From contig DATHAO010000049.1 of the NCBI GenBank assembly GCA_035296625.1, forward strand, positions 1 to 64,000: a DNA stretch of 64,000 nt, given 5' to 3'. This DNA comes from DATCLS01 sp035296625 (GTDB lineage: Bacteria > Actinomycetota > Acidimicrobiia > Acidimicrobiales > VFJN01). Below the pieces are notes generated by a model, which did no database searches, was not told the origin of the DNA, and saw only the letters and a program-made list of their open reading frames with translations. Below are positions 33,918 through 41,305 of this stretch, one piece after another. Position numbers and translations under genes: made by a program. How positions within the stretch are numbered: position 1 is the first letter of the stretch; each line of letters opens with the position of its first letter.

Positions 33918-35326
33918 AGCAGCCGCCGCTGGCCGGGTGCCCCGGACGGCCGCTCCGCGGCGCCGGCCGCCTCCGCCGGACGGCCGGACCGCCCGGCCCC
34001 GATCGCCACCGGCTCGGGCTCGGCCGAACGCCCGGCGTGCTCTCCATCGGGCTCGGCGGAGCGCCCGACCGGCGGGCCATCGGGCTCGGCGGCTCGCTCG
34101 GGATGGGCCCCGCCGGCGGAGTCGGGCGCGACGTCGTCGGCGGCGTCGACATCGATGTCGTCCTCGAGCGGCTCGCTGGTCATCTCGTCGACCAGCTCGT
34201 CGAACAGGCGGACCACCCGCTCGTCCGCGGCGTCATGGTCGTCGAGGTACTCGGCGAACAGGTCGTGCGGGGTCCGGCGCAGCCGGTCGGGATCGGACCG
34301 GCGCCGCGCCTCGTCGCCCTCCCGAGGCGCCAGCACGACCTCGACGGCGTCGGGTACTTGGGCCCGGATTTCGTCGGCGAGACCGGCCCGGGCGGACTCG
34401 TCCAGCACGATGCGCAGGTGGGCGTCGCCCACGACGGCCGGGTCGGCCGCCCGGGCCAGCACGTCGGCCAGCGTGCCCCGCAGCGTGCGCAGCCGGCGGC
34501 CGGCCCTGAGCGGGACACCCCGCACGGTCGCGGGTAGGCCGGGCCGCAGCTCCACCACGTTGACCGCGGGGTCGTTGGCCGTCTCGCCGAAGTCGAGCTG
34601 CAACGGCGAGCCGCAGTAGTGCAGCGGCGCCGGCCCGGGCAACCGCTGGGCCCGGTGGAGGTGGCCGAGCGCCACGTACTGGGCGGCGCCGGGGAACGCG
34701 GTGGCCGGCACCCAGTAGTCGAACACCGTGTGAGCGCCGCGCTCGCCGCCGCCCAGCTCGCCGCCCATGACCGTGAGATGGGCGACGACGAGGTTCACCG
34801 TGTCGCCACGGAACCCGGCGGTGAGGGCGTGGAGGATGCGCCCGACCCGGTCGCGGTAGGTCTGGTTCGCGTCGGCGGCGTCGCCGGCGAGCAGCTGGTC
34901 GGCGGTGACGACGTAGCGCTGGGAGGGGAACGGCACCAGGGCGACGAGGGCCGTGTGGCCGCCGCCGTCGACCTCGAGCACGCCACCGTCGGTCGGCGGC
35001 CGGATGGACGGGGCCACGTGGATGCCGCTCGCCGAGGACAGCGGCGCCACCGCCCCGAGCCGCTGGGCCGAGTCGTGATTGCCGGAGATGACGACCACGG
35101 GCCGGCCACCGGCGGCCAGGTCGAGCAGCGCCCGGTAGACGATGCGCTCCGCCTCGGCTGTGGGGGTGGACGTGTCGAACAGGTCGCCGGCCACGATGAC
35201 GAGGTCGACCGACTCGGCGTCGGCGATGCCGGCGATCTCGGTGAGCACGGCCTGGTGCTCGGCCGCCCGGGACCGCCCGCGCAGGGCCTTGCCGACGTGC
35301 CAGTCGGAGGTGTGGAGGAGCTTCAC
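33914..35326 (-). CDS. sbcD: Exonuclease subunit SbcD (Mre11-like)
   Basis: A 470-residue metallophosphatase-type nuclease. Motifs in order are LLHTSDWHVG, VAGDLFD, ISGNHDS, VVAHLTV and LGHLHRAQ, together binding two Mn ions. A capping domain follows. The last 90 or so residues are acidic and Pro/Gly/Glu-rich (DDIDVDAADDVAPDSAGG...) and probably disordered, making it longer than usual SbcD (about 380-410). Partner of SbcC. It begins 57 bp after the herA stop on the same strand. Confidence 0.95.
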   Translation of the reverse strand: MKLLHTSDWHVGKALRGRSRAAEHQAVLTEIAGIADAESVDLVIVAGDLFDTSTPTAEAERIVYRALLDLAAGGRPVVVISGNHDSAQRLGAVAPLSSASGIHVAPSIRPPTDGGVLEVDGGGHTALVALVPFPSQRYVVTADQLLAGDAADANQTYRDRVGRILHALTAGFRGDTVNLVVAHLTVMGGELGGGERGAHTVFDYWVPATAFPGAAQYVALGHLHRAQRLPGPAPLHYCGSPLQLDFGETANDPAVNVVELRPGLPATVRGVPLRAGRRLRTLRGTLADVLARAADPAVVGDAHLRIVLDESARAGLADEIRAQVPDAVEVVLAPREGDEARRRSDPDRLRRTPHDLFAEYLDDHDAADERVVRLFDELVDEMTSEPLEDDIDVDAADDVAPDSAGGAHPERAAEPDGPPVGRSAEPDGEHAGRSAEPEPVAIGAGRSGRPAEAAGAAERPSGAPGQRRLL

Positions 35327-35383
35327 GGCGCGACCGCCGTGACTCGCTCCGACGCCGAGAGGGCTTGCCGAACGGGCACCGGA

Positions 35384-37261
35384 TCAGCCCTGCGGGAAGC
35401 CGGCGAAGGGGTCGATCTCGGCGGGGCGCGTCGAGCCGTTCGTCCCGTGGCCGTTCGCGTGGCCGTTGCCGTTCGTGTGGCCGTGGCTGTTCGTGTGGCC
35501 GTCGCCGGCGCCCGCCTCGGCCCGGTCACCAGATCCGGCGGGGCCAGGACCGCCCGATCCGCCGGCCAGGCCCGTGGCCGCCTCGCTGGCCCGCGTGGCC
35601 CACGCCGGGAACGGGAACTGCACGACGAGCGGGATGGGCAGCTCGGGCTGGCTGACCAGCATCGTGCCCGGCTTGACGATCGTGGCCCGCAGGCGCTGCA
35701 CGGGGGGCAGGAAGCCGTACTCGCCCCGAGTCGCCTCGGCCGAGTCGAGCCGGCCCACGACCCGGATGGCGGAGTTCGCCACGATGCGCCGCTCGACCTC
35801 GCTCGCCGTCTGCTGGGCGCCGACGAGGATGATGCCGAGGGACCGCCCCCGCTCGGCCACGTCGAGCAGGATCTCCTTGATCGGGCTCGATCCCTCGCGG
35901 GGGGCGTACTTGTTGAGCTCGTCGAGCACGACGAACTGCAGGGGCCGGGCCTGGCCGGACCGCTCCTTGCGCTCGAACGCCTGGCCGAGCACGACCCCCA
36001 CCACGAAACGCTTGGCCCGGTCGTTGAGGTTGTGCAGGTCGACGACCGTCACCTGGGCCCGGTCGAAGTCGACCTGGTGGCGCTCGGGCCGGGGCACATC
36101 GGCCCGGATGAGTGAGCGTAGGTGGGGCCGGGCGCCGTGCAATCGCCGCAGGAACGCGTTGATCGTGCCCGCACCGATCGCCCGGCCGCCCCACTGTTCG
36201 AGCCCGTCGAGGTCCACCTTGGCGCTGATCAGCTCGACGAGGTCGTCGAACGTGCGCACGACGATGCCGTCGATCTCGACCATCCCGTCGTCGAGCGGCT
36301 TCGCCTCGTGCTTCAGCCTGGCGGAGACGTTGTGGACGACCATCGTGTACTGCTGGCGGTCGTCCTGGCTGTCGGCGAAGAGGAACGGCAGCAGCTCGTC
36401 GGCGCAGAACTGCTGGATCGTCCAGAAGAACGACGTGACGTCGCGGGCCCGGGAGGCCACGTCGGGGCTGGCGTTCGGGTCGTCGCGGGTGGGCGGGGCG
36501 AAGAACGCCACCGACCCGAACGGCCCGGCGGGCAGGCCGAGGCGGGCGTAGCGGGCCGGCTCGTGATCGCCCAGCTCGGTGTTCGCGTGGTCGAGGAAGA
36601 GGAGATCCTCGCCCTTCACGTTGAAGATCAGCGCCTTGGTGTTGGCCGACTCGGGGCCCAGCACCCCCGAGTGGAAGACGCTGTAGAGCAGGAAGCTGGC
36701 GTACGTCGTCTTGGTCGCCACCCCCGAGACGCCGCTGATGTTGACGTGCGCGCCCCGCGTGCCGTCGAGGAACTCGAGGTTGAGGTAGAAGGGCTCGTCG
36801 TCGCGCGACAGGCCGGCCGGCAACCGCTGGCGCATCTGGGTGAACAGCAGGGCGTCGTCGCGGTCGGCCCCGACGGCCTTGCGGACCTCTTGCCCGGGCA
36901 GCGGCGGGACGAAGATCTCGGGCTCGAACCGGGTGGCCAGCACGAGCGCCGCCTCGCTCACCTGCGCCGGGAGAACGCCGTCGGCGACGAGGAACACGTC
37001 GGAATCCATCCGGGCGCCCTCATGGCGGGCCCGGACCTGCGACACGACGCCGGAGATGCGCAGCCGCTGGCCGTCGGGAAGGGCACGGTCGACGAAGACG
37101 ACGTCGTCGAGCTGGAGGTAGGAGCCCTCACCCACCCCGACCCAGAACTCGAGAGGGGTGGCGGGCTCGGTGCCGATGACGCGCCCCACCACGGGCGAGG
37201 CGGACACGGCCCCGTCGGCCGCCGGCGGGACCGCGCTCGGGGAGGGGACTGCGCTGTCCAT
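35384..37261 (-). CDS. herA: HerA-like hexameric DNA-translocase ATPase
   Basis: A 625-residue protein. An N-terminal beta domain (VVGRVIGTEPATPLEFWVGV, the HAS-barrel region) is followed by the ATPase core. The P-loop is unusual, ISGVSGVATKTTYASF, with the Lys-Thr kept but the glycines shifted. The Walker B segment is QFVVLDELNKYAP and the sensor/Arg-finger region is GAQQTASEVERRIVANSAI. A Gly/His/Asn repeat tail (HTNSHGHTNGNGHANGHG) precedes a final DPFAGFPQG. HerA pumps DNA to NurA for end resection. First gene of the operon, divergent from a crotonase gene 85 bp away. Confidence 0.83.
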   Translation of the reverse strand: MDSAVPSPSAVPPAADGAVSASPVVGRVIGTEPATPLEFWVGVGEGSYLQLDDVVFVDRALPDGQRLRISGVVSQVRARHEGARMDSDVFLVADGVLPAQVSEAALVLATRFEPEIFVPPLPGQEVRKAVGADRDDALLFTQMRQRLPAGLSRDDEPFYLNLEFLDGTRGAHVNISGVSGVATKTTYASFLLYSVFHSGVLGPESANTKALIFNVKGEDLLFLDHANTELGDHEPARYARLGLPAGPFGSVAFFAPPTRDDPNASPDVASRARDVTSFFWTIQQFCADELLPFLFADSQDDRQQYTMVVHNVSARLKHEAKPLDDGMVEIDGIVVRTFDDLVELISAKVDLDGLEQWGGRAIGAGTINAFLRRLHGARPHLRSLIRADVPRPERHQVDFDRAQVTVVDLHNLNDRAKRFVVGVVLGQAFERKERSGQARPLQFVVLDELNKYAPREGSSPIKEILLDVAERGRSLGIILVGAQQTASEVERRIVANSAIRVVGRLDSAEATRGEYGFLPPVQRLRATIVKPGTMLVSQPELPIPLVVQFPFPAWATRASEAATGLAGGSGGPGPAGSGDRAEAGAGDGHTNSHGHTNGNGHANGHGTNGSTRPAEIDPFAGFPQG

Positions 37262-37346
37262 GCCGGGAACGCTAGTGGCGCCCTGTGACAGCGACGGTGA
37301 CCCCCCGGCGCTGGTGCCGGAGCCGGCTCGCTCCTAGGGTCCGGGC

Positions 37347-38060
37347 ATGGTCGATGGCAGCGAGGTCGTGTCCACGACGATCGAGGACGGCGTGGCCGTC
37401 GTGCGGTTCGACGACGGGAAGGCCAACGTGCTGTCGCACGCCTCGATCGCGGCGCTCGGCCGCGCCCTCGACCGAGCCGAGCTCGACGCCCGGGCCGTCT
37501 GCATCGTCGGGCGGCCGGGGAGGATGTCGGCCGGCTTCGACCTCTCGGTCATGACCCAGGGTCCCAAGGCGGCCCGACACCTCGTCATGGAGGGCGGCGA
37601 CCTGCTCATGCGGCTCTTCATGCACCCCCAGCCGGTGGTGGCGGCCGTGACCGGCCACGCCCTGGCCGCCGGGGCGCTCCTGGTGCTGTCCTGCGACGTG
37701 CGGATCGGGGCCGACGTGCCCGCGAAGATCGGGCTCAACGAGACGTCGATCGGCATGCCCCTCCCTCTCTTCGCGCTCGAGCTGGCCCGTGACCGGCTGG
37801 ATCCCCGCCATCTGACCCGGGCCACGCTGGCGGCCGAGGTCTACGACCCCCACGGCGCCGTGGCCGCCGGCTACCTGGACCGGGTCGTCGCGGCGGACGC
37901 CCTCGTCGCCGAGGCCACGGCCGAGGCCGCGCGCCTCGGCGAGTACTCGACGTCGGCCTACGCCCAGAGCAAGCAGGTGCTGCGGCAGCCGACCATCGAC
38001 CGGGTGACCGAGGGCGGGGCCGCGGACCTCGAGCGGTTCGTCGTCGAGACCGGCGGCTGA
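37347..38060 (+). CDS. Crotonase/enoyl-CoA hydratase family protein
   Basis: A 237-residue crotonase-fold protein, slightly shorter than usual. It has oxyanion-hole GRMSAGFDLSVM and TGHALAAGALLVLSCDVRIG, then LNETSIGMPLPLFALELARD. The short form with Gly-Lys-Ala-Asn-Val near the start resembles the PRK06213-type enoyl-CoA hydratases. The reaction cannot be fixed from sequence. ATG at 37347. Monocistronic by position, between the DNA-repair operon and the signalling genes. Confidence 0.83.
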   Translation: MVDGSEVVSTTIEDGVAVVRFDDGKANVLSHASIAALGRALDRAELDARAVCIVGRPGRMSAGFDLSVMTQGPKAARHLVMEGGDLLMRLFMHPQPVVAAVTGHALAAGALLVLSCDVRIGADVPAKIGLNETSIGMPLPLFALELARDRLDPRHLTRATLAAEVYDPHGAVAAGYLDRVVAADALVAEATAEAARLGEYSTSAYAQSKQVLRQPTIDRVTEGGAADLERFVVETGG

Positions 38061-38122
38061 GGCCGGGCCCCCGGCGGTGGGACGCCCCGGCGGAGGGCAC
38101 CCGCGGGCGCGCCGGACCGGCG

Positions 38123-38869
38123 CTACGCGGACGGGCGGGGGCGCTGCGGCGGGATGGTGTCGCCGACCATCTCGGCGGCCACCTCGGCCACCCGCCGGCG
38201 CTGCGACCGGGCCAGGCGGCGGACGTGCTCGAACGCGGTCACCGCGTCGAGGTCATGGCGTCCCATGACCAGGCCCACCGCCCGCTCGATGACGACCCGG
38301 CTCTCGAGTGCGTGCTGCAGCTGCTCGACGAGGCGGCCCTGGTGCTCGTTCAACACCGCCTCCCCGAGGTGCCCGTCGACCAGTCGGGTGAAGGCGCACA
38401 GGGCGTTCACCTCGCTGTCATCCCACTGGTGGGGTGCCTCGCAGTAGGCGTTGAGCGACCCGACGGCGACCGGACCGACACGCACCGGCACGCCGAGCAC
38501 CGAGCCGATTCCCGCGGGCACCACGATGTCGGCCAGCCCCGGCCACCGCTCGTCGTGAGTGAAGTCGTGCACGATCACGACGCGGTCGTGCACGAGCGAG
38601 TCGATGCAGGGCCCATAGCCGAGCTGCTCCTGCGCGACCTCGAGCACCCGTCCGGGCTCGTCGGTCGACACGACGTAGCGAGAGGTCTCGGTCTCGTCGA
38701 CGAACATCAGCCCGGCGCCGGTCACGCCGAACACGGCGACCACCCCGTCGACGATCTGGCCGAGGGCGGCCTCGAGCCCACCGGCGTGCTCCAGGTCCTT
38801 CAGCCCCTTGAGCGTGGTCGCCAGGCCTGCCGCGTCGACGTGCGGGGTGCGGCGGCCCTCCCGCTCCAT
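38123..38869 (-). CDS. GAF and ANTAR domain protein (transcription antitermination regulator)
   Basis: A 248-residue protein if started at the ATG at 38869; a GTG at 38884 is possible. A GAF sensor domain (about residues 25-165) contains GAGLMFVDETETSRYVVST, LGYGPCIDSL and VGSLNAYCEAPHQWDDSE. A C-terminal ANTAR domain (about 175-235) contains LQHALESRVVIERAVGLVMG. ANTAR domains bind paired RNA hairpins and prevent termination. No such hairpin pair was found in the window, so its target is elsewhere. The STAS gene 115 bp upstream is on the same strand. Confidence 0.88.
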   Translation of the reverse strand: MEREGRRTPHVDAAGLATTLKGLKDLEHAGGLEAALGQIVDGVVAVFGVTGAGLMFVDETETSRYVVSTDEPGRVLEVAQEQLGYGPCIDSLVHDRVVIVHDFTHDERWPGLADIVVPAGIGSVLGVPVRVGPVAVGSLNAYCEAPHQWDDSEVNALCAFTRLVDGHLGEAVLNEHQGRLVEQLQHALESRVVIERAVGLVMGRHDLDAVTAFEHVRRLARSQRRRVAEVAAEMVGDTIPPQRPRPSA

Positions 38870-38983
38870 GTCTTCACGGTCCACGGCATCCACTTTGGCA
38901 GGCCGCCACCGACCGGCGCACCCCCCGATTCCGGCGGGCCCGCTGGGTGCCGCCACGCCGCCGCGGCGTGGCGGACCCGTCGA

Positions 38984-39322
38984 TCACTCGGCGACCGTCA
39001 TCTCGTCGCGGGTGAAGAGGGGCCCGAAGCCCAGCCTGGCGATCAGGCGCTGCACCAGGGGCGGTACGCCGCGCAGGGTCACGCCCCGCCCTGTGTTCGC
39101 GGCCGCCGCCGCCACGAGCGCCCGCAGCCCGTCGGCCCCGATGAAGTCGGCCCCGGCGAGGTCGACCACGAGGCGGCGCCCGGTCGGGGTGGAGCGCGAC
39201 GCCGCGTCGGCCAGCCCGTCGATCAGGATGCCGGCCGTGAAGCGGTCGACGTCGCCATGGACGATCACCGCCACGGCATCTTCGGTCTCGAGGACCATTA
39301 CGTCACAGGGTTGCGCGATCAC
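38984..39322 (-). CDS. STAS-domain protein, putative anti-sigma factor antagonist
   Basis: A 112-residue protein started at the GTG at 39322, which has AGAGGTGG upstream; the ATG at 39298 is the alternative. One STAS domain: AVIVHGDVDRFTAGILIDGL, RRLVVDLAGADFIGADGLRA, and a C-terminal RGVPPLVQRLIARLGF. In the usual phosphorylation site region the Ser/Thr is replaced (ADFIGADGL where SpoIIAA has D-S-S-G), so regulation by serine phosphorylation may not apply. It probably acts in a partner-switching pathway with the neighbouring GAF-ANTAR gene. Confidence 0.8.
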   Translation of the reverse strand: MIAQPCDVMVLETEDAVAVIVHGDVDRFTAGILIDGLADAASRSTPTGRRLVVDLAGADFIGADGLRALVAAAAANTGRGVTLRGVPPLVQRLIARLGFGPLFTRDEMTVAE

Positions 39323-39460
39323 GCTTGACCACCTCTCGCCGGAGCGACCTCGGGTCTGCACAAGGCCGGTTCGCAGGGGTCAAGGCGAGCCGCGCCCTCA
39401 CCCTAGCGGGTGACCGGCGAGACCACGCGTCCCCGCAGGGTCCGGCGGTAGCTTGCCGGC

Positions 39461-40150
39461 GTGGACCTGATCGATGCCCTGCGCAGCACGGGTGCGGCGC
39501 GGGCGTTCCGGCCCGACCCCGTCCCGGACGAGGTCCTGGCCAGGGTGCTCGACACCGCTCGCTTCGCGCCCAGCGGCGGCAACCGGCAGGGCTGGCGGGT
39601 CGTCGTGGTACACGACCCGGCCACGCGGCGGGCCATGCGCGACCTGTATGTCGACGCCTGGTACGACTACCTCGCCCTCGGCGCCGCGGGGCTCACACCC
39701 TGGGCCCCCACGAACGACCGTGCGGCCGAGGCCCGGGCTCTGGCCGCCGCCCCGGGCATCGCCGAGGCGGCCCGGGCGGGCAGCGGCGGGTTCGCCGAGC
39801 ACCTCGACGAGGTGCCGGTCCTGCTGGTCGTGCTCGCCGACCTCGGGGCGCTGGCCGCCGTCGACCGCGACCTCGACCGGTACACGTTCGCCGGCGGGGC
39901 GTCGATCTACCCGTTCACCTGGAGCGTGCTGCTCGCCGCCCGGGCCGAGGGCCTCGGCGGAGTGGTCACCACCATGTCGATCCGCAGCGAGGACCGGCTC
40001 AAGGCCCTGCTCGGCGCCGCCGACCACCACGCCGTGGCGGCCGTCGTGGCCCTCGGCCGCCCGGTCCACCAACCGACCCGGCTACGACGTCAGGCCGTGG
40101 CCGACTTCACCACCGTCGACCGCGTCGACGGCCCGCCGTTCTCGGCGTGA
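39461..40150 (+). CDS. Nitroreductase family protein
   Basis: A 229-residue flavoenzyme of the nitroreductase fold, started at a GTG (39461). The N-terminal FMN segment is LRSTGAARAFRPDPVPDEVL. ARFAPSGGNRQGWRVVVV and ASIYPFTWSVLLAARAEGLG (active-site helix) follow, then VVALGRP near the end. Family members reduce nitro, quinone or enone groups with NAD(P)H. The TSUP transporter gene starts 20 bp downstream on the same strand. Confidence 0.86.
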   Translation: MDLIDALRSTGAARAFRPDPVPDEVLARVLDTARFAPSGGNRQGWRVVVVHDPATRRAMRDLYVDAWYDYLALGAAGLTPWAPTNDRAAEARALAAAPGIAEAARAGSGGFAEHLDEVPVLLVVLADLGALAAVDRDLDRYTFAGGASIYPFTWSVLLAARAEGLGGVVTTMSIRSEDRLKALLGAADHHAVAAVVALGRPVHQPTRLRRQAVADFTTVDRVDGPPFSA

Positions 40151-40169
40151 GCCCGGCCGGCGGCCGCCC

Positions 40170-41189
40170 GTGACGGCAGCGGAGGCCGTGCTCGTCGTGC
40201 TCGCCGGCGTGTTCGCCGGGACGGTGAACACGGTGGTCGGATCGGGCTCGCTGGTGACGTTTCCCGTGCTGCTGGCCGTGGGCTACCCGGCGCTCGTCGC
40301 CAACGTGTCCAACACGGTCGGCCTCGTGCCGGGCTCGATCAGCGGCTCGTGGGGCTACCGGCGCGAGCTGGCGGGCCAGCGGCACCGGGCCCGGGTGCTG
40401 GGCGCGGCCTCGACGACGGGCGGCCTCACGGGCGGCGTGCTGCTGCTGTCGCTGCCGGGCAGCGTGTTCGAGCAGGTCGTGCCCGTGCTGATCCTCGTGG
40501 CGTCCGGGCTGATGGCGGCCCAGCCCCGCATCACCCGGCAGATGGCCCGGCGCCGGGCCGCGGCCGCCTCGACCGGCGGCAGGGACGGCGCCGACGACGG
40601 CCCGTCCCACCCCGATGCGGACGACCCCGGCGGGGGTGACCCCGGCTCGGGCATCGGCGATGGCACCGGCACCGGCGACCCCGGAGCCGGCCCAGGCGAC
40701 CCCGGAGCCGGCCTACGCGACGCCGGAGCCGGCCTACGCGACACCGGAGCCGACGGACCTGCCCGAGGAACGGGCACGCCGGTCGCCCGAGGGACGGGCA
40801 GGCCGGGCGGGACGGCGTCCACCGGCGGCGGCGCCGAGCGGACCAGCCCGCTGCTCGTCGCGGGCGTCTTCGCCACCGGCGTCTACGGCGGCTACTTCGG
40901 GGCCGCCCAGGGGATCATCCTGCTCTCGCTGCTCGGCATCTTCGTGGCCGACCACCTCCAGCGGCTCAACGCCCTCAAGAACGTGCTGGCCGCGCTCGTC
41001 AACGGGGTGGCCGCCGTGCTGTTCATCACCACGAGCGACGTGGCGTGGGAGGCGGCCGGTCTGCTCGCTGTCGGTGCGACGGTGGGCGGCCAGATTGGCG
41101 CGCACGTGGGCCGCCGCATCCCGGCAGCCGCGCTGCGGATCGTGGTCGTGGTGGTCGGCGTCGTGGTCGCGCTGCACTTCTGGCTCTGA
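40170..41189 (+). CDS. TSUP-family membrane transporter (TauE/SafE)
   Basis: A 339-residue membrane protein with two four-helix halves typical of TSUP transporters. The first half holds GVFAGTVNTVVGSGSLVTFP and the second GVYGGYFGAAQGIILLSLLG, the paired family motifs. The cytoplasmic loop between them (about 125-225) is expanded with Gly/Asp/Pro/Thr repeats encoded by 21-bp DNA repeats (40677-40754). The transported anion (sulfite, sulfonate or other) is unknown. GTG at 40170. Confidence 0.87.
   Translation: MTAAEAVLVVLAGVFAGTVNTVVGSGSLVTFPVLLAVGYPALVANVSNTVGLVPGSISGSWGYRRELAGQRHRARVLGAASTTGGLTGGVLLLSLPGSVFEQVVPVLILVASGLMAAQPRITRQMARRRAAAASTGGRDGADDGPSHPDADDPGGGDPGSGIGDGTGTGDPGAGPGDPGAGLRDAGAGLRDTGADGPARGTGTPVARGTGRPGGTASTGGGAERTSPLLVAGVFATGVYGGYFGAAQGIILLSLLGIFVADHLQRLNALKNVLAALVNGVAAVLFITTSDVAWEAAGLLAVGATVGGQIGAHVGRRIPAAALRIVVVVVGVVVALHFWL
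40677..40754. repeat. 21-bp in-frame tandem repeat in the TSUP loop
   Basis: Units start at 40677, 40698, 40719 and (partial) 40740, each beginning CGAC-C-CCGGAGCCGGCC with small changes. They encode heptads such as GDPGAGP and RDAGAGL in the loop joining the two transporter halves. Confidence 0.85.
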
Positions 41190-41305
41190 CGCGGCTCGGC
41201 GTCGTCCGGCGCCCGGCCCGAGGCCATGCGTGCCCGACCCGTGCCCCCTCGACGGGCGGTGAACGCCGTTCGCGTGGTAGCAACGAAACCGGGAAGGGGG
41301 GTCAC

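Noticed and set aside
30250..37261. HerA-based anti-phage defence system (such as HerA with SIR2 or DUF4297)
   Set aside because: The partners are SbcD, SbcC and a NurA-like nuclease, which fit DNA-end resection; no SIR2 or DUF4297 gene is present.
41261..41271. GAAC-GCC-GTTC palindrome before the acyl-CoA synthetase at 41306, LexA- or KstR-like
   Set aside because: Spacer is 3 bases, whereas LexA boxes need GAAC-N4-GTTC and KstR needs AAC-NN-GTT; single copy, no damage gene nearby.
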